DNA from: JABWBH01 sp964526695
GTDB taxonomy: Bacteria; Planctomycetota; Phycisphaerae; UBA1845
Direction: 5' to 3'
Length of the DNA stretch: 64,000 bases
Assembly (NCBI GenBank): GCA_964526695.1
Contig: CAZGJA010000099.1
Span: 15,981-79,980 of the forward strand
Of the stretch, positions 50,007 to 58,146 are shown one piece after another. Every line of letters begins with the position of its first letter. Position 1 is the first letter of the stretch. Position numbers and translations under genes: made by a program. The notes beneath the pieces are model-generated. The model was not told the DNA's origin. It made no database searches and worked only from the letters and a program-made list of their open reading frames with translations.

Positions 50007-51239
50007 GTGCCATCCGTCGTCATCATCGGGGCCGGAACGATGGGCGCCGGCATCGCGCAGGTCGCCGCGCAGGGCGGCTGGGACGTGCAGCTTCACGATC
50101 TCTCGCCGGACGCGCTGGCTCGCGGCCTTACCGCCATCCGCGCGCAGATCACGCGGCTGGTCGAGAAAGGGCGGCTGACCGGCGAATCGGGGGATCAGAC
50201 CTTGGCTCGCGTGCGATCGGTCGCGCGCATGGAAGACCTCGCGCCGGCGGACCTGGCCATCGAGGCCGTCGTCGAGCGGCTCGACGTCAAGCATGCCACG
50301 TTCGCCGCGCTGGAGAAGGTTCTGCCGCCGCAGGCCGTGCTGGCGACGAACACGTCCTCGCTTTCCGTCGGTGCGATCGCGCAGGCCGTTCGTGACCCGT
50401 CGCGCGTCATCGGCATGCACTTTTTCAACCCCGCGCCGCTCATGCCGCTGGTCGAAGTCATCGCCGCCGCGGCAAGTCGACCCGACGCCGTGGACTTCGG
50501 CGCGGCGACGGCGAAAGCGTGGGGCAAGACGGCCGTCCGCGCGAAGGACACGCCGGGTTTCATCGTCAACCGCGTGGCGCGGGGATATTACCTCGAAGCG
50601 CTTCGGCTGCTGGGCGAGCAGGTCTCCACCGTCGAGAAGATCGACAAGGTGATGAAGGAGCTTGGGGGCTTTAAGATGGGCCCGTTCGAGCTGATGGACC
50701 TTGTCGGGCTGGACGTGAACTACTCCGTGAGCCTGTCCGTCTGGGAGCAGATGCAGCGCCATCCGCGTTTCGAGCCGCACGAGATTCAGCGGCGACTCGT
50801 CGAACAGGGCTGCCTCGGGCGCAAGACCGGATGCGGCTTCTACGATCACACCGGCCCGTCACCGGTCTCCGCGTTCCCGTCCGCAAAGACCGTTTTCAGC
50901 CTGCCCGCCGAAGTCGAGAGCGCCGTCCACGTCTTCGCCGCGGCCGCGGGCGTGACCGATCCGCACACGCCCTGCCGGTACATCTTCGCTCGCATCCTCT
51001 GCGCCATTCTGAATGAAGCCGCGCTCGCCCTGCACGAAGGCGTGGCGTCGCAGTCCGACATCGACATCGCCATGAAGCTCGGCACGAATTACCCGCACGG
51101 CCCGCTGGAGTGGACCGATCGCATCGGGCGGGACGAGGTGTGCAGAATGCTGGCGCGACTGGAGGCGCACACGCGCTGCGGACGCTATCGCGGTGCGTCC
51201 GCAACCGAGCCACAAAGCCAAGCCGAGCTGCGCCCATGA
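50007..51239 (+). CDS. 3-hydroxyacyl-CoA dehydrogenase (3-hydroxybutyryl-CoA dehydrogenase type)
   Basis: A 410-residue NAD-dependent enzyme oxidising or reducing 3-hydroxyacyl-CoA (beta-oxidation or butyrate/PHB metabolism). Rossmann domain VVIIGAGTMGAGIAQVAAQG (residues 4-23), NTSSLSVGAIAQAV (about 118-131), catalytic His in GMHFFNPAPLMPLVEV (His138), and two C-terminal dimerisation domains: FIVNRVARGYYLEALRL and ILNEAALALHEGVASQSDID then MKLGTNYPHGPLEWTDRIG. Most enzymes of this type have one such domain (about 285 residues); this has two, as in PaaH-like proteins. GTG 50007 follows GAGGGAG. No thiolase or crotonase is adjacent. Confidence 0.9.
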   Translation: MPSVVIIGAGTMGAGIAQVAAQGGWDVQLHDLSPDALARGLTAIRAQITRLVEKGRLTGESGDQTLARVRSVARMEDLAPADLAIEAVVERLDVKHATFAALEKVLPPQAVLATNTSSLSVGAIAQAVRDPSRVIGMHFFNPAPLMPLVEVIAAAASRPDAVDFGAATAKAWGKTAVRAKDTPGFIVNRVARGYYLEALRLLGEQVSTVEKIDKVMKELGGFKMGPFELMDLVGLDVNYSVSLSVWEQMQRHPRFEPHEIQRRLVEQGCLGRKTGCGFYDHTGPSPVSAFPSAKTVFSLPAEVESAVHVFAAAAGVTDPHTPCRYIFARILCAILNEAALALHEGVASQSDIDIAMKLGTNYPHGPLEWTDRIGRDEVCRMLARLEAHTRCGRYRGASATEPQSQAELRP

Positions 51240-51333
51240 CAGGGCGGGGTGGAACTCGGAACCGGGCATGACGGCGTTCGGGTGGTTCGTCGCTGCGACA
51301 CGAGATAGGTTGGCCGCCCTCGCGGGAATGACC

Positions 51334-51453
51334 AGCGCTCGGGTAGTTCGTCGCTCCGCGACGAGACGGGATTCCGGCTGCGCGGTAATGACGAGCGCTC
51401 GGGTAGTTCGTCGCTCCGCGACGAGACGGGATTCCGGCTGCGCGGTAATGACG
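51334..51453. repeat. Perfect 60-bp direct tandem duplication
   Basis: Two identical 60-base copies (51334-51393, 51394-51453) containing GGGTAGTTCGTCGCTCCGCG and ATTCCGGCTGCGCGGTAATGA. A diverged copy precedes them (51274-51333). The same GTAGTTCGTCGCTCCGCGAC core is repeated inside the neighbouring valS gene (52206-52425). Confidence 0.85.
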
Positions 51454-51477
51454 AGCGCCGCCTCCCGGCGCGAACGG

Positions 51478-54400
51478 CTACGCCAGCTCGGCCAGATGCT
51501 CCTCCAGAGACGTCCGCTGCGCCTGCAGTTCCGCGAGGCGGGCGCGTTCGGCCTCGACGAGCTGCGGCGCGGCGTTGGCCACGAACTTCTCGTTGGACAG
51601 CTTGCCCTCGCGCGACTGGATCTGCTTCGTCACCTCGACGAGTTCCTTCGTCGCCCGCTGCCGCTCGGCCGCGTCATCGCTGATGTCGAGCACGTACACG
51701 CGAAGAGCGCCGACGTGCAGGCTGCCGGCGTTCACCGGGCGCTTCCCGTCGGCGGAAACGGTCACCTCGCCCACGCCGGCCATGCGCTGGATGACGTGCG
51801 TGTGGGCGCGAAACTCCGCGTGATACCGCGGCGGCAGCACCACGATCGCCCGCACGGTGTCCTTCGGCGCGACGTTGCACCGGGCGCGCAGATCGCGCAC
51901 GGCGCGGACGACGTCCTGCAGGCGGGCGAACACCTCGAGAAAGGCGGCGTCTTCCAGCGCCGGGTATCCCGCCTCGGGCGGATACTGCGCCGTGACCAGC
52001 ATTCGCTCGCCCGCGTGCCCCGGCTTTGTGGCGTCGTCCGCACCCGCCAGTCCCGGATCGGGCAGGTCCGCGAGCCCCGGCAGCCCGCGGCGCGGCACGA
52101 TCTCGCCAAGCTGCCGCCAGAGCCGCTCGGTGATGAAGGGAATGATCGGGTGAAACAGCCGCAGCGTCTGGTCGATGCAGAACGCCAGCACCTGCTGGGC
52201 GACACCGGGTAGTTCGTCGCTCCGCGACGAATCGCGTAGTTCGCCACTCCGGGGCGAGTCGGGTCGTTTGTCGCTCCGCGATGAAAGCGAAAGACCGCCT
52301 GATGCGGATGGACCTTCGTCGCGGAGCGACGAAGCACCCTTCTCGTCACGGAGTGACGAACTACCCTTCTCGTCACGGAGTGACGAACTACCCTGCTCGT
52401 CGCGGAGCGACGAACTACCCAGACGCGGCTTCGACAACTCAATGTACCAGTCACACAGGCTGTCCCAGAAGAAGTCGCGCAGCTCCTTCACCGTCGCGGA
52501 GAACTGGTATTGTGACAGCATCTCATGCGCGCGCCGGCACGTCTGCGACAGCCGCGCCAAGATCCACCGGTCCTCGGGAAGCAATTCCTCCCTGCGGATC
52601 GTGCGATGCGGCGTGCCTTCCAGATTCATGAACGCAAACCGCGCCGCGTTCCACAACTTGTTGCAGAAGTTGCGCCCGATGTCGAACTTCTCGGACGTCT
52701 CCCGGCCCAGGCCGAGTTGTTGTTTCACGTCCGCGTCCGCCCATTGCGTGGCGAACTCCCGGCCGCATTCCTTATGAGAGCACTTGACGCGCTGCACGTC
52801 CGACGGCTGCAACGCGCGCTCGAGCTTGATCCCGCGCGATTTGCGGCTCTGCTCTTCCGCCCTAATGGCCAGAGATTGCTCCGTGAGCTTGCCGCAATGC
52901 GGGCAGACGTACTCCACCGGCATGCGGATGTCCTGCGTCTCGGTGGTCATGTCCACCATCGTGTAGCGCAGCGCATCGGCCCCGTGCGTATGGATGATGT
53001 CCACCGGGTCCACGCCGTTGCCCTTGGACTTGCTCATCGTCTCGCCGCGCCCGTCGAGGATTTTCGGGTGAATGTACACGTGATCGAACGGCTTGCGGCC
53101 CAGCGCGTACAGTCCGAACATCACCATCCGCGCCACCCAGTTGGTGATAATGTCCCGCGACGTGCAGAGGACGGAAGTAGGGTAGTATTGTTTCAGATCG
53201 TCCGTCTCATCAGGCCACCCCAGCGTGCTGAACGGCCAGAGGGCGGAGGAGAACCACGTGTCGAGGACGTCTTCATCCAAAGCAAAGCGGCACTTCTTGA
53301 GGTGGTTTGTTATTTCCTCGTCATTGGGATCATGCACCGCGTAGTAGAGAAGATGCAGTCCTTCCTTAACCTCCTGATTCAATTGGATAGCGGAGTCTGA
53401 GAATTCGCGCCGACATTCCGCAATCCGTTCCTCCCGCTTCCAAGTGCTAACGGCCTCCAGGTGGGCGTCGTTCGCCCCGCCCCATCCACCGACCGCCCCC
53501 TTGTTCGACCACACCGGAATCCTATGTCCCCACCACAACTGCCGGCTGATGCACCAATCGCGTTTTTCGCCGAGCCAGTCGAGGTAAGACTTGGCGTAGC
53601 GCGAGGGGAAGACTTGGATGCGGCCATCGGTCACTTCGTCCATCGCCGATTGGGCGAGACCCTTCTGAAATTTCAAATCTGAGATTTCAGATCGATCGCC
53701 GCGCGATCCAACCGGCTCCCCCGTCCGCACAAACCACTGATCCGACAGAAACGGCTCGATCGCCGTCTTGCTGCGGTCGCTGTGCGCGAGGTCGATGTCG
53801 CGGTCCTCGATCTTCTCCACCAAGCCGCGCGCTTCCAGATCCGCGACCACCTTCTTGCGCCCGGCCGTGGAGAACTCCAGACCCTCATAGTCGGCGCTGC
53901 GGGGGTTGGTGCCGCGCGACATGATCAGACCGTCGGGGCCGTGGCATCGGCTCCCCCCCGGCTCCTCGATCCGCGCGACCTTGCCGTCCGGCGTGAGCAC
54001 GTTGATCATCGGCAGGTTGTGGCGCACGCCCACGAGGTAGTCGTTGGGATCATGCGCCGGCGTGATCTTCACGCAGCCCGTGCCCAGCATCGGGTCCGCC
54101 CACTCGTCGCAGATCAGCGGGATTTCCCGTTCCACCAGGGGAAGCAGCAGCTTGCGACCGGCCTTGGCCATGTCGCTGAGGCGGATCAGGTGCGCCAGCA
54201 CGGCTTCGCGGCGGGCGCGGAGCGCCTCAAGACGCTGCTCGATCTCGGCAGCTTCCTTCGATGACCGGCTGGAAAGCCGGTCCCCCAAGTCAGACGACCG
54301 GCTGGAAAGCCGGTCCCCCAAGTCAGATGACCGGCCGGAAAGCCCGTCCCCCGGATCAGATGACCGGCCGGAATGCCGGTCCCCCAAGACCTTGAGTTCA

Positions 54401-55374
54401 GCTTCCAGTCGATCAAAGTACCCGCGCGGATCGGGATGCACCGCCACGGCCACGTCGGCCAACATCGTCTCCGGTCGCGTGGTGGCGATGACCACATATT
54501 CGGGTTCGGCGCAATCACTTGCGCCGGGTTGCAGGTGCGGCGTGTGGACCTGTCCCGCCGATCCGCCGTGCGGTGTGTCTTCATTTCGGCGTTTCGGCGT
54601 TTCGGCGTTTCGGCGTTTCTCACCCGCTCCCTCACAGTCGCGGTTCGGTAGGACCGGATACCGGATGTGATAGAAATGCCCCTTGACGGTGTCGTGATAC
54701 ACCTCGTCGTCCGCCACGGCCGTCTGGAGCTGCGTGTCCCAGTTGACGAGGCGCTTGCCGCGGAAGATCAGTCCGTCCTTGAAGAGCTTGAAGAAGATGT
54801 GGCGGACGGCGCGGGACAGCCCTTCGTCGAAGGTGAATCGCGTGCGATGCCCGTCGCGCTCGTAGCGTGGTTCGGGAGTGCCCGTTGATTCGCGCGGCTC
54901 CGCGGGGGATGAGTTTACCTTCCGATACCCCCAGTCGCACGAGCAGCCCATCAGGCGCAGTTGCGAGAGGATGCGCTGCTCATACTCGTCCTTCCATTTC
55001 CAGATGCGGCGGACGAGTTCCTCGCGCGCTTCCGCCTCGGTGGCGCCGAGCTGATGGCGCGTCAGCCCCTCCTGCTCGCGGATGCGCTTCTCGACGACGG
55101 CCTGCGTGGCGATGCCGGCGTGGTCGGTGCCGGGCTGCCAGAGCGTGTTGAATCCGCGCATGCGATGCCAGCGGACGAGCGTGTCCTGAAGCGTGTTGTT
55201 GAGGGCGTGACCCAGGTGCAGCGCGCCGGTGACGTTCGGCGGGGGAATGACGATGGAGAAGGTGCGCTCGCGCGGGCGGCCGTCCGGAGCGGCGACAAAC
55301 GCGCCCGACGCCTCCCACGCGGCGTACATGTCAGGCTCGACGCTGCGCGGATCGTACACTTTCTCCAGGGTCAT
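51478..55374 (-). CDS. valS: Valine--tRNA ligase, enlarged by in-frame repeat insertions
   Basis: A 1298-residue class I synthetase charging tRNA-Val (usual length about 880-950). HIGH motif in GALHLGH (residues 49-56), editing domain from about 265 (EYVVIATTRPETMLADVAVA), KMSKS as MSKSKGNGVDP (about 780), a zinc-ribbon-like insert after it (VCPHCGKLTE and CSHKECGREF), and a C-terminal coiled coil (LSNEKFVANAAP). Insertions with low-complexity sequence: 240-264 (AETPKRRNEDTPHG), 328-372 (four 11-residue units of the DLGDRLSSRSS kind), about 549-575 (SEISDLKF), and 983-1056 (SSSLRDEKGSSSLRDEK and SRSDELPG). Start ATG 55374. Confidence 0.92.
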   Translation of the reverse strand: MTLEKVYDPRSVEPDMYAAWEASGAFVAAPDGRPRERTFSIVIPPPNVTGALHLGHALNNTLQDTLVRWHRMRGFNTLWQPGTDHAGIATQAVVEKRIREQEGLTRHQLGATEAEAREELVRRIWKWKDEYEQRILSQLRLMGCSCDWGYRKVNSSPAEPRESTGTPEPRYERDGHRTRFTFDEGLSRAVRHIFFKLFKDGLIFRGKRLVNWDTQLQTAVADDEVYHDTVKGHFYHIRYPVLPNRDCEGAGEKRRNAETPKRRNEDTPHGGSAGQVHTPHLQPGASDCAEPEYVVIATTRPETMLADVAVAVHPDPRGYFDRLEAELKVLGDRHSGRSSDPGDGLSGRSSDLGDRLSSRSSDLGDRLSSRSSKEAAEIEQRLEALRARREAVLAHLIRLSDMAKAGRKLLLPLVEREIPLICDEWADPMLGTGCVKITPAHDPNDYLVGVRHNLPMINVLTPDGKVARIEEPGGSRCHGPDGLIMSRGTNPRSADYEGLEFSTAGRKKVVADLEARGLVEKIEDRDIDLAHSDRSKTAIEPFLSDQWFVRTGEPVGSRGDRSEISDLKFQKGLAQSAMDEVTDGRIQVFPSRYAKSYLDWLGEKRDWCISRQLWWGHRIPVWSNKGAVGGWGGANDAHLEAVSTWKREERIAECRREFSDSAIQLNQEVKEGLHLLYYAVHDPNDEEITNHLKKCRFALDEDVLDTWFSSALWPFSTLGWPDETDDLKQYYPTSVLCTSRDIITNWVARMVMFGLYALGRKPFDHVYIHPKILDGRGETMSKSKGNGVDPVDIIHTHGADALRYTMVDMTTETQDIRMPVEYVCPHCGKLTEQSLAIRAEEQSRKSRGIKLERALQPSDVQRVKCSHKECGREFATQWADADVKQQLGLGRETSEKFDIGRNFCNKLWNAARFAFMNLEGTPHRTIRREELLPEDRWILARLSQTCRRAHEMLSQYQFSATVKELRDFFWDSLCDWYIELSKPRLGSSSLRDEQGSSSLRDEKGSSSLRDEKGASSLRDEGPSASGGLSLSSRSDKRPDSPRSGELRDSSRSDELPGVAQQVLAFCIDQTLRLFHPIIPFITERLWRQLGEIVPRRGLPGLADLPDPGLAGADDATKPGHAGERMLVTAQYPPEAGYPALEDAAFLEVFARLQDVVRAVRDLRARCNVAPKDTVRAIVVLPPRYHAEFRAHTHVIQRMAGVGEVTVSADGKRPVNAGSLHVGALRVYVLDISDDAAERQRATKELVEVTKQIQSREGKLSNEKFVANAAPQLVEAERARLAELQAQRTSLEEHLAELA
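52206..52425. repeat. GTAGTTCGTCGCTCCGCGACGA units inside valS
   Basis: About nine diverged 24-27 base units (GGGTAGTTCGTCGCTCCGCG and CGTCACGGAGTGACGAACTA forms) in both orientations, all in the valS frame, encoding SSSLRDEKG and SRSDELPG peptides. The same core occurs outside the gene at 51282-51440. Confidence 0.85.
53667..53700. repeat. AATTTCAAATCTGAGATTTCAGATC element inside valS
   Basis: A-T rich palindrome-like block (AAATCTGAGATTTCAGAT) in the valS frame encoding SEISDLKFQ. AAATCTGAGATTT is an AT-rich anomaly within a GC-rich gene. Confidence 0.6.
54260..54391. repeat. Four tandem 33-bp R2 units inside valS
   Basis: Units of GATGACCGGCTGGAAAGCCG plus GTCCCCCAAGTCA, each containing the palindrome GACCGGCT-GGAA-AGCCGGTC or a close variant. 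33 bases is 11 codons, so the frame is kept through all four units. Confidence 0.9.
54583..54655. repeat. GGCGTTTC run and CCTCACAGTCGCGG unit inside valS
   Basis: TTTCGGCGTTTCGGCGTTTC and more of the same (family R3, compare 15943-15996 and 28000-28035), then CGCTCCCTCACAGTCGCGGT resembling the CTTCCTCACGGGCGCGG units at 23845-23925 and 28082-28107. Confidence 0.8.
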
Positions 55375-55492
55375 CAGGTGGTCCCGTTGCAAGCAGGCGT
55401 CGTGGAATCGACGAAGGAACAGTCAGCCGCCGGTTGCGTCGGAAGGTAGGCGCGGCAGGGCAAAAGTCAACCGACGGAGCGCCGCCGCCCTG

Positions 55493-55531
55493 CAAAAAGC
55501 GGAGGCGGCGCGCCGTCGCCGACGCGCCGCC
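55493..55531 (-). terminator. Intrinsic terminator after the first subtilase gene
   Basis: On the minus strand: GGCGGCGCG, a 10-base loop, CGCGCCGCC (perfect 9-bp stem, 55504-55531) followed by TCCGCTTTTTGC. It lies 38 bases after the stop codon at 55569. Confidence 0.75.
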
Positions 55532-55568
55532 CCCTTGGGTTCGCAGACCGCTTTCGCGGCTTAGGTTA

Positions 55569-57506
55569 CTACTGACACGGCGTCGTGATCGGGTCGAAGC
55601 AACCCGGATCGGTCATCGACGCGGTGATCGACGTAAAGCAGCATGCAAGCAGAACCGCCTTACGCTCGTACACGGTGACGTTGAAATCGGCGCCGTTGAG
55701 GTTGAGCACCACGGTGGAGCCGTTGTACGAGTCGTTGCGATAAACGACCTTCACCTTGGCGTTGCCGCTGGCGCCGCAGGTGGCGCGGAACTTCTTGATC
55801 GCGTCGCACGGGCAGGCGTCGCGGCAAGAGGCTCCCTGCCCCAGGAACGTGCCCTGGCGTGCGCTGCAGGTGCGCTCGGTGAGCTGCTCGCAATCCTCGT
55901 CGGTCACGCAGCAGGCGCCCGGTTGCGGGCAGGAAACGGCGTCGCAGCGCCGCCCGAAGCTCGGCGTACCGCCGGCCGCGCGGCAATCCTGCGGCAACTC
56001 ATTGCTGCACGAGCCGTCTTCGTAGCAGCAGGCGTACGGCTCATTCGAGTTCATCACGCGGGTGACCGCCTCGAACGCGTCCACCATGCCCCAGCCGTAG
56101 CTGTTGTCCTCGCCGGTGTTTCCCAGATCGAAGGCCGTTTCGTACATCACCTGCTTGAGGTCATCCACGGAGATGTTCGGATTGGCCTGTCGCATGAGCG
56201 CCGCCACGCCGTTGATGTGCGGCGACGCCATCGACGTGCCGCTGAGCTGACCGTACCCACCGCCCGGCAACGACGAGCGGACGTTCACGCCCGGAGCGGA
56301 AATGTCCGGCTTGATCGCTTGGTCACCGTTCGGCGTGCAGCGCGTCGGACCCCGAGAAGAGAAGTCCGCGATCGGCCAGCCCTGACGGCTGGCGTCCACC
56401 GCCGCGACGGCCTGGCAGTTGTAATCCGTGGTGGCGCGGTCGGCGGGACGGCGCAGGCCGCTCGATCCTTCGTTGCCCGCGGAGAAAGTGACGAAGACGC
56501 CCGCGGCTTCGCAGGCATCGACGGCGCTCCAGAACGTCGTGTCGCACGGTGGATAACCGTGCCCGGTCGTGACGCCCCACGAGTTCGAGTTCGTCGCCGG
56601 CACGTCGAAGTTCGTGTTCGGGTTGCCGTCCGGATCCGACAGCCACTCAAACGAGAGCAGCGCGTCCGACACCGTGCGCGGGATGCCGCCGCCACGGTCG
56701 ATCGGGGCCGCGGCGATCCAGTAGGCGCCCGGCGCCACGCCGACCTGGTCTCCCGGAGGGCCGCCGGTCACCGTGCCCATGGTGTGCGTGCCGTGTCCGT
56801 TCTGGTCATACGGAAACGTCTGGTTGCCCCAGGGGTCGAAGAACGCCCATTCCGGGTGCCCGCTATAACGCGAGTCCGCGACGCCCGCCCAGCGATCCTT
56901 CAGCGCGTTGTGCCGCCCGTCCACGCCCGTGTCCATGTTGGAGACGAGCACGCCAGTCCCGTCAATGCCGAGCGCCCACACTTCCGGCGCGCGGATCGCC
57001 GTCAGGCCGATCTCCGGCGCCTCGGGGTGCTGATCGCCGCCGTTGGGATCTTCCAGAACCGGAACCGGCTCGATCAACTCGATCTCGTAGTTGTAGTACA
57101 CGATGTCCACGTCGGCGCGGGCGCCGATCTCCTGGAGCTTCGCCTTCGTCGCCTTCACTTGGAAGGCGTTGCGAATCCAGTAGGCGTGGAAGTCCTGCAC
57201 GCTGCCGTCCGCAAGACCGGTGAGCAGTGCGTCGCTGACCGGTCCCTGCGTGGCGCTGGCCACGCCCTGCAGCGCGAGAACGACGAACTCATGCCGACGC
57301 TGAAGCGTGGCGTGCTCCTCGTCCATCTGACGGCTGGCGGCGTACAAGTCCACCTGATCGGTGAGGTACACCAGCGCCGAGAACATCTGATCCTGCGGCG
57401 CGCCGTTCATGATCTCCTGCAATCCCTGATCGATCACTCCCGCGCTCGCCGACGCCGCGATCAGCGTCAGACCGCAAAGCGCGCTCCCTCTTGTCCTCCG
57501 ACTCAT
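55569..57506 (-). CDS. Secreted subtilisin-like serine peptidase with Cys-rich tail (paralogue 1)
   Basis: A 645-residue S8 family endopeptidase. Signal peptide to about residue 22 (SALCGLTLIAASASA); an N-terminal pro-domain-like region (40-150); the catalytic triad Asp in VSNMDTGVDG, His in NGHGTHTMGTV and Ser in LSGTSMASPHINGVAALM. After about 500 there are two Cys-rich ACC repeats (ACCYEDGSC, then ACCVTDEDCEQL) and then the shared C-terminal module with FRATCGASGNAKVKVVYRN and GCFDPITTPC. AGGAGGA stands 5 bases before ATG 57506. Its neighbour 58147-60321 is a close paralogue. Confidence 0.92.
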   Translation of the reverse strand: MSRRTRGSALCGLTLIAASASAGVIDQGLQEIMNGAPQDQMFSALVYLTDQVDLYAASRQMDEEHATLQRRHEFVVLALQGVASATQGPVSDALLTGLADGSVQDFHAYWIRNAFQVKATKAKLQEIGARADVDIVYYNYEIELIEPVPVLEDPNGGDQHPEAPEIGLTAIRAPEVWALGIDGTGVLVSNMDTGVDGRHNALKDRWAGVADSRYSGHPEWAFFDPWGNQTFPYDQNGHGTHTMGTVTGGPPGDQVGVAPGAYWIAAAPIDRGGGIPRTVSDALLSFEWLSDPDGNPNTNFDVPATNSNSWGVTTGHGYPPCDTTFWSAVDACEAAGVFVTFSAGNEGSSGLRRPADRATTDYNCQAVAAVDASRQGWPIADFSSRGPTRCTPNGDQAIKPDISAPGVNVRSSLPGGGYGQLSGTSMASPHINGVAALMRQANPNISVDDLKQVMYETAFDLGNTGEDNSYGWGMVDAFEAVTRVMNSNEPYACCYEDGSCSNELPQDCRAAGGTPSFGRRCDAVSCPQPGACCVTDEDCEQLTERTCSARQGTFLGQGASCRDACPCDAIKKFRATCGASGNAKVKVVYRNDSYNGSTVVLNLNGADFNVTVYERKAVLLACCFTSITASMTDPGCFDPITTPCQ

Positions 57507-57764
57507 CACGTTCCTCCTGTTTGGAAACTGCGACTATCCCCACCGGACAGGCGTCCGGTCGTCCTCCCCCGTTGACGGCACAGCGCGCGATTCGTAACTC
57601 AGGGCCGCGCTGGCCTGATTATACCAAGACCGCCCGACCGTGGGAACCTCTCCTCGTCGAGGGGCGCTGCGGAGCGTCGAACCTCCGCGCATCGAGGTCT
57701 GGCGGCTGCACGGCTTCGCCGGGGTACGTCCCATAGCAGCCCGTGGCGAAAGGCGACACTCGTC

Positions 57765-57784
57765 ATTCCCGCGCAGGCGGGAAT
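57765..57784. repeat. dRS3-like element, copy 3
   Basis: Perfect ATTCCC-GCGCAGGC-GGGAAT followed by CCAGCC. Confidence 0.8.
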
Positions 57785-58071
57785 CCAGCCTTGTTGCCTC
57801 CGAGGAGGCAGGAATCCCGCGTCTTGGCGCGTCGGGCTGGTTCCCCGCCTGCGCGGGGGGTGACGGTCCCAATGCCCGGCTCCAAGCTCAACCCCAGGCT
57901 GATAGCACAAGCCGTCGGTTCTTCCGCAACGAACCCGCTCGACTTCGGATAGGAGGCCCCTCCGGGATCGCCGGAAGTCGCCGCCGCGAACCCAGGCCAC
58001 GCGCTGGAGTCGTACCGGTGTCGCCCGAGAGGCGCCCACGCTGCAGACTTACCCCCCGCCCTTCACTCATC

Positions 58072-58110
58072 AGAGGAAAGGGACGGGCCCGCTTGCACGA
58101 GGCCCGTCCC
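58072..58110 (-). terminator. Intrinsic terminator after the second subtilase gene
   Basis: On the minus strand GGGACGGGCC, an 11-base loop, GGCCCGTCCC (perfect 10-bp stem, 58080-58110), then TTTCCTC. It lies 37 bases past the stop codon. Confidence 0.75.
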
Positions 58111-58146
58111 CTGAGTCTTCCTCTCCCGGATGTCCGACGCCCCAAG

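Larger units (their letters stand above)
57507..58146. other. Intergenic region between the two subtilases
   Basis: Holds a perfect dRS3-like element (57765-57784), a diverged ATTCCC-like copy (57840-57865) and a strong terminator hairpin (58072-58110). No convincing gene. Confidence 0.65.

Noticed and set aside
57507..58146. Long plus-strand frame over the intergenic region into the subtilase
   Set aside because: It is antisense to the subtilase and passes through repeat elements; composition does not look coding.
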